A stretch of DNA of 64,000 bases from Hyaloraphidium curvatum (Eukaryota; Monoblepharomycota; Hyaloraphidiomycetes; Hyaloraphidiales; Hyaloraphidiaceae). Under the pieces are notes generated by a model. That model was not told the DNA's origin. It was given only the letters and a program-made list of their open reading frames with translations, and did not search any database. Below, one piece after another: positions 51,030 through 61,223 of the stretch (position 1 is its first letter; the number at the start of each line of letters is the position of its first letter). The stretch spans positions 186,001 to 250,000 of the forward strand of contig JAIVFI010000037.1 in assembly GCA_025558095.1 (NCBI GenBank), in the 5' to 3' direction. Made by a program: the position numbers and the translations under genes.

Positions 51030-51573
51030 TCACGCCCGCTGCGAGAGGAACCAGCCCGCCACGGCCAGCAGCGCCACGCCGATGGCGATGACGGGGAGCG
51101 GCGCGCCGCCCGAGCCCTCCTTCTTGGCCTTCTTGGTGCCCTCCCCGGGTGCCGCCTTGCCGATGAGGTACTTCTTCATCATCTGCCGCGCCCCGTGCCC
51201 GGAATCAGCGCCGTGTCCGACAACCGTGGCCAGGAGAGGGGACCACGCACCGACTTGGCGTCCTCCGAGTGGCCGATGTCGTCGAAGGCGTCGCTCGCCT
51301 CGGACGAGTCGCCCGACACCTCGAGCATGACCTCCTCGCCGCCCGGGTGCTGCGGCGCCGATCGGGACCGGTCAGCGGCGATCGCGCGAACGCCACGAGG
51401 GTGTTCCCACCTCGTCCAGGTATTTTGTCACGTCGTACACGTTGCCGTGGATGATCAGCTTGGGCGGGGTCAGCGGCGGGCGGGGGCGCGGGGGGGGCGG
51501 CGCGCACCCAGCACGACTTGCGGTGGTTGTTGGCGGCGATCTCCTCGCGGGAGATGGTGCGGAGCTCGGCCAT
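51030..51573 (-). CDS. Cytochrome b5, tail-anchored
   Basis: Four exons (51573-51508, 51458-51411, 51349-51251, 51182-51030) with introns of 49, 61 and 68 bp, all phase 0, give 121 residues. Splicing restores 'NNHRKSCWLIIHGNVYDVTK', then 'YLDEHPGGEEVMLEVSG' and 'FDDIGHSEDAK'. The heme iron ligands are the His of HPGG and the His of GHS. The C-terminus is a basic linker and one membrane helix ('LPVIAIGVALLAVAGWFL') with a short tail. This is the classical microsomal form, which donates electrons to fatty-acid desaturases, hydroxylases and sterol enzymes on the ER membrane. Confidence 0.93.
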
Positions 51574-51803
51574 GGCGGGAAGGCGGGCAGGAGAGAAAGA
51601 GTGCGGAGTCGTGGCGCGGTGGCGGCAAAGACCATCGCCGATCAGCGCATCCGCGGAAGGGCGCGCACCCCGCCTCCGGCGCCGACCAGCCGCATCGGTG
51701 CTCGCAGAGTCATTCTAAGCCGCACTCCGGGGGTCGCGGGAGCCGCGGCCCGCGATTCGAGGCGACCGCCGAGGTCATCCCCGCCCCGGAACGGATCGCC
51801 GAG

Positions 51804-52330
51804 ATGGCCGCCCCATCGCAGCCGGAACCGACAATGGGCCACTTCGTATCATTCGCTGGCATTGAATGGGAGTCGGACGAGGGCCACTACCCCGGAGTGC
51901 GGTGGAAAACGCTGTTCAGCTCCGACCGCACGCCGACGGGTGGGTCGCCCCTCCGGCCCCCTTTCCACACACTACGAGAGCCCTAAGGACACTATGTGCA
52001 GCTAAGATTACCCAGGGCATCTGCGAGATCCCGCCGGGAAGGACTCTGATCCTCCACCACCACGCGCAGGCGCGTTGATCGCCCGACATCAACGCCCGCC
52101 CTGACACCGGCCCCCGACAGACCGAAACATACTGGTGCCTATCGGGCAGCGCGGAGGTGCGCGTTGGGGACCTGCCGCCGCGCACGGTCAAGGCCGGCGA
52201 GGGCGTGTGGATCCCAGGCGACGCGCCCCACCGGACTCATACCCCCGCCGACGCGACCGAGCCCTTTGTCTTTCTCTACACGTTCGCGACTGACAGCTTT
52301 CTGGACGTGTGCTATCACTACGATGAGTAG
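51804..52330 (+). CDS. Cupin-domain protein with a GC-AG intron
   Basis: Three exons (51804-51939, 52002-52069, 52121-52330) give 137 residues. The first intron (62 bp) is GTGGGT..GCAG. The second (51 bp) starts with GC (CAG|GCGCGT) and ends in ACAG; only this choice keeps the frame. The result reads 'IPPGRTLILHHHAQTETYW', a cupin motif 1 with clustered His, followed by 'LSGSAEVRVGD' and motif 2 'IPGDAPHRTHTP'. This is a small single-domain cupin, probably binding a metal ion. The substrate is unknown. It is divergent from the cytochrome b5 gene. Stop is TAG. Confidence 0.8.
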
Positions 52331-52407
52331 CGCCAAAGATTCCTACAGACCCGCGGACACCTCTCTAATGTCGGCGCAACTAATTAGTCAATCGGAGTTC
52401 TACGTGT

Positions 52408-53685
52408 CTATCTGCCCGGCTCGTCCGCCGGTTGTTCTGCCCCCGGAATCCGTATCCACGGCACGTCGCCGCCCCGTTCCGCGTCCTTGATCAGGCACGA
52501 AGGGGTCCTTCCCAGCTTTTCAAGCCACCACTCGATGCTCCTGATCTGCAGGTCCGTCACCAGGTCCTCGACGACGCTCGTGAGCCGCGCTCGCGCGAGA
52601 TCGGGATCCGACGTCCGCGCGAGCACCTGCCGCACGATGGGCCCGAAGTCCACGGGATCCCCGAACGCGAGCATGAAATCGTGGCCCGGCCGCGGGATGT
52701 AGATCCGGTGCAGCGGCAGCGCCATCTCCAACCCCCTCGCGTAGACCGGGACGAACCACGGCGTCTTGCACCCGAGCCCCATGCTGGGCTCCATGAGCAT
52801 CCGCCCCACGCCCCACTTGAACCGCAGCATCCTCTGCCCCTGGTGCACCCTGCCCTCGCTGAAGATGTGGATCCACCCCCCGCGCGCCATGCGGTCCAGC
52901 GCGCGGTCGACGCCCGCCTGGTACACGCCCAGCCCGCGGACAATGGGGATGCACTGCGCCTTGGTGAAGAACCAGTCCGCGAAGCGGTTCACGAAGGCGA
53001 CCTCCTTGGCCGCGAGCGTCCAGCGCGAGTAGCGGTGCGGCATCACGGCGAAGCGGTAGGGCAGCGAGGACCAGATGACGGGGTCGTCGACCGTCGCGGC
53101 GTGGTTCGACACGGTCACGATCGGCTGGTCCCGCGGGCGGCGCTGCACGAGCCGCTCGAACGCCTTCTGGTTCCGTATCGAGACGGAGCGCGGGCCGAGG
53201 ACCGGCAGGCGGAACCAGATTTTGGTCAGGGTCATGACGATGGGCGTGAAGAGGGAGGACCAGAAGCTGAAGGGCGGGGGAGGCAGCGCGGCGGGCTGCG
53301 GATCCGGCCGGGAAGGCGCCGACAGGGCATACCGGGCGATTTCGCCCAGCCAGTCGGACCTGGCGTCCGAATCCCACTGCTGCCGCGGTGCCGAACGGGC
53401 CGAACCGCCAGGAGTTCCCGCGGTTGGTCCCAAAGAGGATCCAGCGTCCGAGAATCCCTGTCCAGATGATGCATGCGGTATCGGCCTCTGGCCCGCGGCC
53501 GTCAGGAACCGATGCCAGGCCGTGGTCCGCTGGGAATCGTACACCCGCGTCCGGAGGAGCGCAAGCCGTGTCCGCAGCCGCGTGGGCCTCAGGGACGCCG
53601 CACGGGGCGCGGACCACGGCAGCCGAGTTTGCAGAGAGTCCAAGAACGCGGCAGAGAGCTGCGCCGCGTGCGATGGCCCGCGCAT
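52408..53685 (-). CDS. Tafazzin-like acyltransferase
   Basis: A single open frame of 425 residues. From about residue 145 it matches tafazzin: a hydrophobic anchor ('FTPIVMTLTKIWFRL'), the HX4D motif in 'SNHAATVDDPVIW' (195-200), 'GVYQAGVDRALDRMARGG', 'WIHIFSEGRVHQ' and 'FKWGVGRMLMEP'. The enzyme transfers acyl chains between phospholipids, remodelling cardiolipin in mitochondria. The first about 130 residues are not typical of tafazzins and could include an in-phase intron or a presequence; the frame gives no clear splice there. Stop is TAG. A fungal tafazzin is expected in any mitochondrion-bearing fungus. Confidence 0.87.
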   Translation of the reverse strand: MRGPSHAAQLSAAFLDSLQTRLPWSAPRAASLRPTRLRTRLALLRTRVYDSQRTTAWHRFLTAAGQRPIPHASSGQGFSDAGSSLGPTAGTPGGSARSAPRQQWDSDARSDWLGEIARYALSAPSRPDPQPAALPPPPFSFWSSLFTPIVMTLTKIWFRLPVLGPRSVSIRNQKAFERLVQRRPRDQPIVTVSNHAATVDDPVIWSSLPYRFAVMPHRYSRWTLAAKEVAFVNRFADWFFTKAQCIPIVRGLGVYQAGVDRALDRMARGGWIHIFSEGRVHQGQRMLRFKWGVGRMLMEPSMGLGCKTPWFVPVYARGLEMALPLHRIYIPRPGHDFMLAFGDPVDFGPIVRQVLARTSDPDLARARLTSVVEDLVTDLQIRSIEWWLEKLGRTPSCLIKDAERGGDVPWIRIPGAEQPADEPGR

Positions 53686-53850
53686 TCTGACATGTCAAGT
53701 TTGGTTGTGAGCCGTTGTCGGCTGATAGCCTCAACATCACGCCTCGCACACGAGGGGCGGTCGCCCGCATCAGCCCGAGACTTGAAGACCATACATTACA
53801 TGAATACACGGCAGAGCTACAGTCTAAGATCTGTCTAGTGTTCGGCGGTT

Positions 53851-55793
53851 CTACTCGGGTATCCAAACGCCCAGCTGCCCCGGCCAGACGCTGAAGCACC
53901 CCCATCCCTCGTCGTTGATCCGCACGGGCGTGTTGTCGACGTAGTGCTTGAAGTTCCTTCCGGCGTGCCTCTTGCCCACGTACATCCACCTCGTCCCGCC
54001 GCCGTCCTTGGACAGGACCACGGCGAGGCCCGTTGGGCCGTCGTACCAGTCCAGCCCCTCACGGGTCCAGCCGATCGTGCACGGGTCCTTGTTCGGGACC
54101 GGTGGGCGGCTGAAGGGGTCATCGAACAGGATAAAGTCGTGCTGCTTGCCGTGCGCATGGGTCCGTCTGAGCCGCATGAGCCATTGGATGTGCGGCACCT
54201 GGTTGAGCTTGATGTTGTGCCTCCAGTCGCTCCAGGAGTCGCACACCTTGTTCCAGTACTCGGCTCCGTACACATCGGGGCTGGTAGTGTTTCGTGCAAT
54301 CAGCCAACGCAGGTGTTCACCGAGCACGGCAACTCACTAGAACACGCAGGGGTAACCCGAGGTGCGGAGCAGGATCAAGGCATAGGCGTGCGGACGGAAC
54401 CAATCCTGCACAAAGTCTCCCTCGCCGCGCTCGCCGAGGGCGCTCCTCAGCGGCTGGGTATCGTGGTTATCGACAAAGGTGACGGCAAAGTCGGGGTATC
54501 GCTGCATGAGCGTGCCGTTCAAGATCCGCCGGAGGTCGAAGGGACCGGAGGAGGCGGCCACAAGATTGTAGTGCAGAGGCATGTCAAAGAGCGAGACAGA
54601 GAAGTTCATGTTGTGTAGGTACTGCTCCAGGTCCCAGAGCTGCCCCGAGTAATACCTGCGAGACGACGTTAAGAACTCCAAGAGGCTCCTCGCCCTTCAG
54701 AACACTCACTCGGCGACAGAAAAAAGGTTGCGGCTCGTGTTGTGCCTCACGTGGGCGACCCAATCCCTCATGAAGCCCCAGTCGACGTGCTTGGCCGCGT
54801 CCAGGCGGAAGCCGTCGACCTTGACCTCCTTGACCATCCACTCTCCCCACCATTTCAGCCGGTTCGCGACGTTTGGGTTGCAGACGTCCAGGTCCAGCCC
54901 GGTGAGGAAGTCGTACGAGTATCCGGCCTCGTGCGACACATTGTGGTTCCCGGGCTTGTGCTTGATCCTGAAGCAGCCCCGCCGGTAGTGCCCGCTACCG
55001 TCCACGACCGAGCCAACCCAATCGAACCAGTCGTGGTTGACCCAGAAGTCGGCATGCTTCCCTTTTCGGCCCCAGTAGTTGAACTGGAACCCGGCGGGAG
55101 CGGTCAGCCGACGAAGCTGTGAAGGAGCGCGCCTCCTCGCCTTGGTCCAAATGTTGAACCACCCTTCCCCGATCTGTCTCGACCTATCGTGCTCGTCGAA
55201 CTCCAGGACCTCGACCCACTCGGTCTCGTCGCCGCCGTCCATGTGGTTCATAACGGCATCGGCGTAGACTTGAAGATTGTGGTAGTGGCAGCTCTTGACG
55301 GCATTGTGGAGCTCCCACTTCATGCCCCATTTGGTCCGCGTGGTCCCCTTTTGTGGGAACTCGCCGAGGTCGTAGTAGTCGTAGGGCCTGTCAAGTGTCA
55401 GGGCTTGCCGCGACGTGGCGGCGGCCTGGCGCCACCCACATGTAGCCGTTGTCCCAAGTGCCCCCGGCAGACTTTTGGGCGGGCGGAATCCAGATCGCAG
55501 TAACGCCGATCTTGGAGAGGAACTCGGCCTGGCACTCCAGCTCCCACCATAGCGATGTGTCGATGGGAACGTCTTTGAACCAGTGGAAGAACTGGAATCT
55601 GAGCCCGATAAGGCGATAAAGCAAGGCACGCATCGCGCAAGATGGGGAGCATTTGAATTAATTCCACGATTGGGGTCGCGCAGGGGTAGGCAGCCGGTAC
55701 GAACAGGATGCCGTTCAGCGGGAGTCGCTGGTCAAAGACCGGCGCCGCGTGCTCCTGAGGCTCTGCGGCGGCCGAATCGGAGGCCGACGACAT
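53851..55793 (-). CDS. Alpha-amylase, GH13 (intracellular, GH13_5-like)
   Basis: Six exons (55793-55705, 55598-55440, 55387-55141, 55083-54710, 54655-54338, 54280-53851) give 538 residues. Introns are 106, 52, 57, 54 and 57 bp; the 57-bp one between exons 3 and 4 starts with GC (AAG|GCGAGG). Splicing restores 'NGILFQFFHWFKD', 'GYMPYDYYDLGEF', 'WTKFNYWGRKGKHADF', 'NLFSVAEYYSG' and 'VFYPDVYGAEY'. Catalytic residues are the nucleophile Asp in 'GFRLDAAKH', the acid Glu in 'FSVAEYY' and the Asp in 'FVDNHDTQP'. No signal peptide is present. It resembles bacterial liquefying and fungal intracellular amylases acting on alpha-1,4 glucans. Stop is TAG. Confidence 0.92.
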
Positions 55794-56116
55794 CGGCCAT
55801 CAGCAAACGAGGGGGAATCGTCGAACGAATCGAAGCCGGCGGCGACGTGGCGTCGAATCTGAGCCGTGTTTTGGTTGGCGTCCGTCCGTGACAGGATTCG
55901 TCACGGCAGTTGCTACTTCCTCCTCGTTCCATCACTCCGGAATCACTCAGGCAACAAGGAGAAAGAAACAAGATCATTTGCAATGCTCCACCGCTCTCAC
56001 TAGCGACGCATACAACTGAAGCGCGCCCATGGCTCAACTAACTGTCACCAAACCGTGCTGTAGCACCGCTCGCTTCTCGCTCGCGCCCCACCCGTCCCCG
56101 TCCTCGCGCCACCCGA
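55794..56116. promoter_or_regulatory. Intergenic region upstream of the amylase gene
   Basis: These 323 bp lie upstream of the amylase start and downstream of the thioredoxin stop, both genes pointing left. No specific element was recognised. Confidence 0.3.
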
Positions 56117-56506
56117 TCAAGACACTGTCGCGTCCAGCTGCTTCTTGATCCGTTCCTCAAACACCCGCTTGGGCTGGGCCCCGACGATCTGGTCCAGGAA
56201 AGTCCCCTGTTTGATAAGCAGCACCGTTGGCATCGAATGAATCTTCAGCCTGCGGCGCAGTTTCAATAGAGCTCGGCAGTGTTCTTCGCCTGCTCACTGT
56301 GCCGCGAGATTCTCGTGCTTATCAACGTCGACCTCACAGAAGACGGCCTGGTCCTTGAGGTCCGTCGCGAGCTGGTCCAGAATCGGTTTCACCATGTGGC
56401 ACGGTGCGCACCAGGACGCCGTCCCCTTGACGACGAAGAGCTTGTCCGTCTCCATGAGCTTCATGAAGTGCTCGGTCGACTCGACCTCGACGATGGGGCT
56501 CGTCAT
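56117..56506 (-). CDS. Thioredoxin
   Basis: Two exons (56506-56298, 56249-56117) with a 48-bp GTGAGC..CGCAG intron give 113 residues. The redox site is 'ASWCAPCHMVKP' (W-C-A-P-C, where W-C-G-P-C is usual). After splicing the cis-Pro loop 'LKIHSMPTVLLIKQG' follows 'CEVDVDKHENLAAQ' directly. The C-terminus 'QIVGAQPKRVFEERIKKQL' matches cytosolic thioredoxins. It reduces disulfides using electrons from thioredoxin reductase. There is no presequence. The start is the ATG 240 bp from the divergent eL24 gene. Confidence 0.93.
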
Positions 56507-56745
56507 GTTGACCGGTTCGGGGGCTTTGAGCCTTGACGGCGCCCCGAAGAGCTCAGGAAGGAGCAGCTGGGGGCAACGACAACCTGTCTGCTCGGTCGTG
56601 TACTGAGCGGGCGAGCAGCCGTGCTGCCGTGCTGGGGGACGTGGCCCGGTGATCGAGGGGTGACCACTGGTTGATCGGTGACTGGGTTTCGATTTGTCTA
56701 ACCCCACACACTCCCAGCCCTCGACCCACCACACAGCGCGGCAGG
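56507..56745. promoter_or_regulatory. Shared divergent promoter region, thioredoxin / eL24
   Basis: The ATGs of two divergent housekeeping genes are 239 bp apart, so both promoters must lie here. A compact bidirectional arrangement is likely; no element is named. Confidence 0.4.
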
Positions 56746-57714
56746 ATGAAGTGAGTAGCGGATTTGCGACGCGCGTCGCAGCTGGGAGGAGCGCACGGTG
56801 TCTGCCGGACCTCTGGACGCCGGCGGAACTCGGTGCGCGGGGATTCCGCGGGGCCAGCTCTAGTCGGGCGCGCGACCGGGCGTCTCTGGAGCGGCTTGGG
56901 TGCTCTGTGGACGACGTGATGCCAACGGAGCTGAGGAGCGTGCCTGCGATGGAGACGGTGGTGGCCCGGGGAAGCAGTCGGACGCTGGTGGTGCCCATCC
57001 TTGGACGTGGACTCAACGCGACCGTTCCGTGCTCCTCGCCACGCGCAGGCTCGAGCTGTGCAATTTCTCCGGCTACAAAATCTACCCCGGGAAGGGGCGG
57101 ACCTTTGTCCGCGGTGACAGCAGGGTGGGTTGGAGCCGCCAAGGGGCACAGGCCGTGGGCTCATGGACGACGTGGAACGGCAGACCTTCCGCTTCATCAA
57201 CGGGAAGAACGAGTCCTACTTCCTGCAGAAGCTGAAGCCGTCGAAGCTGAACTGGACCGTCAAGTACCGGACGCTGCACAAGAAGGGTGCCGCCGAGGAG
57301 GTCCTGAAGAAGCGGCGGACGAAGACCGGTGGGTGTCGCGACGGCCCGGTCCCCACCTCGCGGCACGCTAACGCTTTCCCCGGCATGATTCAGTCAAGAC
57401 CGCCAGGGACATCGTGGGCGCGTCGCTGGAGGCCATCAAGGCCAAGCGGAACCAGAAGCCGGAGCAGAGGGCGCTCGAGCGGCAAAAGGCCGTGGCCGCG
57501 GCGAAGGAGAAGAAGAAGGTGGAGCAGGACAAGAAGAAGGCGGAGAAGGCGAAGGTGCGATGGGCATCGCAGGCGTTCCGCGGCGTGTTCTGACTCGCTC
57601 CGCGTCTCGCAGTCCGCTGCGTCCCGGCCGGCAGGCGGCAAGGCCGCGCAGCCGAAGATGAGCAAGATGCAGGCTCGGGGTGCCGCGACCAAGGTCGCTG
57701 CCAAGAGCCGTTGA
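56746..57714 (+). CDS. RPL24: 60S ribosomal protein eL24 (L24e)
   Basis: Five exons (56746-56750, 57049-57124, 57184-57328, 57394-57554, 57613-57714) give 162 residues. The first exon is only five coding bases (ATGAA) before a GTGAGT donor. It joins across a 298-bp intron to form 'MKLELCNFSGYKIYPGKGR', the universal eL24 start. The other introns are 59, 65 and 58 bp. The body contains 'FRFINGKNESYFLQK', 'WTVKYRTLHKKG' and 'VKTARDIVGASLEAI', and ends in a Lys/Ala-rich tail. A long first intron next to the start codon is common in fungal ribosomal protein genes and may affect expression. It is a component of the large ribosomal subunit. Confidence 0.96.
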
Positions 57715-57753
57715 TTGCTCGCCTGTACAGTGTCTGGACTACACGGCTTTCGA

Positions 57754-60700
57754 TCACACGGCCCACGCGCTCGCGTCCTCGTCTGGTCGGATGAAGGGTC
57801 GATCCGTCGATCGGATCATCATGTCGCCGCAAAGGATGCACTCTGCGGCTACGATGTTGTCCAGCTCGTCCCGCAGGCGGGTGAGGGCTTTGGAACCCGA
57901 GTCCTTTGGCTCCGCCGCCTGGCCGCGCGCGATCTGGTCCTGGAGCGTGCGCATCCTCCTGGCAATGGGAGGCCGGAGCTCCTTGACGACCTCCTCGGCG
58001 AGTTCGTCGGCATGGAAGCAGTGTCCGCACGGGAAAACGTAGCATTGCCGGGTCAGCAAGGGTTGGCGGCAGAAGTAGCACTTCTCCGCCGTCGGCACGA
58101 CGGAATACCTGGGGCCCGCAGGCGTTAGCGATCCATACTGGGAGCAGAGGTTGCCGTGCTCACCGCTTTCGAAGTTCGCGCACGTCCAGCCTGATGTTCT
58201 CGGCGGCCTTCGTCGCCTCGTCCATCTCCTGGCGCAGCTGCTCGATGTGCTCGCTGTACTCCTCCAGCGCCTCGCAAATCTCGGCTTTGAAGTCATCAAT
58301 GATGACAAAGTCCGGGAAATACGGGAGAATGTCAGCGATTTTGAGCACGCCCGAGGTCTTGAGGAACTGAATGGCGCTGAGGATGGAACACGTCAGCTGT
58401 AAAAGCAGCGCGGCCGAGCGCAGCCCCACGTCTTGATGTCCTTCTGCTCCTCGATCACGTGCCGCGCGATCCGCATCCACAGCTGCTTCTTCAGCTCCGG
58501 GTCCTCCTCCGGCCTGTCCGCGTACGTCTGCGCGAGCGCCATCTCGTCTTTCCGCAGCGCCAGCTCCACCGCGTCCTGGTACATCCCAAGCAGCCCGTAC
58601 AAGAACACGCACGCCTGAGTGAGGTTGCTCTGGCTACACCGGCGCAGCGCGAGCTGGACGTCGTAGTACCGCCGCCCGCCCTCGGCGCGGAGGAACGCGA
58701 GCAGCCCGCTCTCGTCCTCGCCGACCTCCACGGCCTCGTCTACAAACAGGTCCAGGAGGTAGTTGTGCACCGCGGGGTCAGTGTTGCCGAGCCGATCCAC
58801 GGCGTACTGCAGGTACCGGAGGGCCTGGTCCTTCCCGCCCCTGTCCAGGGAGTTGGCCCGCTCCACCTCGTACTTCAGCAGGGCAGGGATCAGGTGCTTC
58901 GGGTTCAGCCCCCCGGCGATCCGGATCAGCGCGTTGACCGTCTCCACCGGCTTGTTGACCATCAGTTCCGGTGCGTAGATGTACCACAGGTCCGCTGACT
59001 GCCGGGGGTCCAGCTTCGAGAGCACCTCGATGCACTGCACGTAGCGCCGGTCCTCCATGTGCCGCGCCAGCACGCGGTCCCAGTCCCCGCACATCTCGGC
59101 GAACGCCAGGCTGTCCCGCGTCCGGCCCTGCGCCGCGAGCAGCCGGTACACCGTCTCCTTGTCCAGCGAGTCGAGGTTGGCGCGAAGGAACGAGTGGAAC
59201 TCCTCCTCCATGAGCCGGTACTCGGTGCTCAGCGTCGTCGGGCTGAGCGAGGTCCGTTCAGGAGCCACCTCGGGCCCTGCCTCGAGGTTGTTCAGGGAGT
59301 CGATGTAGATCTCCGTGAGCCAGGTGGCGAGCAGCAGCCGCTGCGTCGTGTCCGTCCGCCGCGTGAACTCGAGCTTCTTGGCCAGGAACACCTTGAGCGG
59401 CGCGTCTCGCTGGTCCAGCTTTGCGAACCGCAGAGCGACGTCCTCGAAGCCGATGCTCCGGCTCTGCGCGAAGTAGGTGGCCGAAAGCGTGTACTGCTTG
59501 GCACTGAAGTAGTGCTCGGCCTGCGCCGTTACGATCCGGTCCCGCTGCGACTCGGTCTTGGCGTACTTGAGCGCAGTCTCCCACTTCTTCTGCGCCAGGA
59601 AAATCTTCCACACGTCCCGGTCCTCCTCCGTCACGATGATCTCCCACAGCCCCCGGTTCGTGATGAGCCAGTGGGTCTCCTTGACCCTGTCCGAGGCCAG
59701 CACGAGCGCGCGCTCCCCGCCCAGAGGCTGCTCCCAAGCCACCTCGCCGCTGAGGATGCCGATGGCCCGTACGAGGTCCGGATAGAGCACGATGTGGTGG
59801 AACTGCAGCGTGGCGATCGACAGCGGGGTCAAGTGCGGCTGCGCGCCGTCCGCGGGCGTGCGCTCGAAGGCCGCGTAGGGGAGCAGCTGGGCGTTCTGGA
59901 TCACGCTGTCGCCGACGCCCTGGCTCCCGAACACGAGGTCGCCGAAGTAGACGCCCGGCGCGGTCAGCCAGCCGAATGTCCGGGGGGTGCTCGGGAGGCC
60001 GTCGTCAAAGTACGGGCTCCAGAAGTGGAGCTCGCTGGAGGAAATGTCGCCGGGTATCTCCTGGCAGCCTGCGCGGTGGGAAAGATGTTACAGAAGCCGG
60101 CAGTGGTCGGCGTAAAAGAACTCACTTGCTCCGGCATCGTAGGAGCGGAAAAGGCTGGCAAACACCGAGTCCTCCGACTCGGGGGTGATTGTGCCGATGA
60201 ACTGGTACAGCTTCGTCGGCGTCGCGGCAAAGACGACGAACTTGCTCGAGCTGGTCGGGAACTGCTCGAACCGCAGGCCGCAGATGACGTTGCCGTCGAT
60301 CGACGGCGGCAGCGTGTAGACCTGCCGCGCGTACCGCTCCTCCTTCTTGAAAAGTTCGTCCGTGGGCTGGATCTCGGCCTCGAGTATGGCGCCCTGCCGC
60401 GTGCCGATAAGGATCGGGCCCGTCGAGTCGGGGTTGGGGACGACGCCGGGGCGCTTGATCGCCTTGGCCCTCGACCACGCGATGGACTCGATGACCACGG
60501 ACTGAATGGGAGGGGCGAGCATAATGAGTCGCGTGCAGCAGTCCCCTGTGCTCGTGTTCCAGACCTTGAGCCGGCTCAGCGTCTTGGGCTTCTTCCACCT
60601 GTGGAACAGGTAGTAGTTGTTGCCCTGGCTCGTGGTGACGATGATGTGCCTGCCCCGCGGGTCGAGAAAGACCTTGCTAGCCACGTCGCCCGCCTTCCGC

Positions 60701-61103
60701 GGGAACAGCTCGATGTCTGCGGGCCCCGACGCGCGTCAAGACCGCGTCCGACTGGGCCGACCGAGGGCCACGGACCTTCCACTGCCGATGCCTCCTCCAG
60801 ATTGATCCTCAGCAGCCTGTTACCGCCGTAGAGCAGCGCCAGGATGCCGTTCGACACGCGTCCGCCAGTGATGCCATCCGGGAACGCGAACTGCACGCGA
60901 TCGAGCGCGAACACGGGGGCCTCTTCGAGCCGCGAGACCAGCTGCGGCGCCACGCGCGCGGCGGCATTGTCCGCCTTCTTCAGATCGCGTGCCGCGTCCG
61001 CAGCTGACGGGACGACGGGCTTCGCGGGGCCCTTTGCGGGCGTGGGCGGGGCGGCACGGTCGGGGGGGCCCGCGCCGCCCTCGATCACGTCAAAAAGTGA
61101 CAT
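57754..61103 (-). CDS. VPS18: Vacuolar sorting protein Vps18 (Pep3)
   Basis: Five exons (61103-60776, 60716-60126, 60068-58430, 58376-58164, 58108-57754) with introns of 59, 57, 53 and 55 bp encode 1041 residues. Residues about 50-420 form the beta-propeller ('VSNGILALLYGGNRLLRINL', 'LDPRGRHIIVTT'). Then a clathrin-like helical repeat region runs to about 900. It includes 'CVFLYGLLGMYQDAVELALR' and, after splicing, 'LKIADILPYFPDFVIIDDFK'. The C-terminus is a RING-type finger: 'CYFCRQPLL', 'CGHCFHADEL' and 'AECILCGDMM'. Vps18 is a core subunit of the HOPS and CORVET tethering complexes for fusion at the vacuole and endosome. Length matches the family. Confidence 0.95.
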
Positions 61104-61223
61104 GAAGTCACCTGCGCCGCGCCATGGTGCCCGACAGCGACCGCGGAACTCCGGGTCGGAGGGTGCCCGGCGGGTTTGATCGGGGTGGAGCTGGCTGGCC
61201 GCGACTGACGCCAGACAAAAACA
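61104..61223. promoter_or_regulatory. Compact divergent promoter, Vps18 / NOG2
   Basis: Only 120 bp separate the two ATGs, one of the shortest divergent gaps in the window. Bidirectional initiation is probable. No element was named. Confidence 0.4.

Noticed and set aside
52432-53469. 345-codon open frame on the plus strand
   Set aside because: Antisense shadow of the tafazzin-like gene.
59059-60831. 590-codon open frame on the plus strand
   Set aside because: It is antisense to VPS18, whose exons give a convincing match. No domain is visible in the antisense frame.
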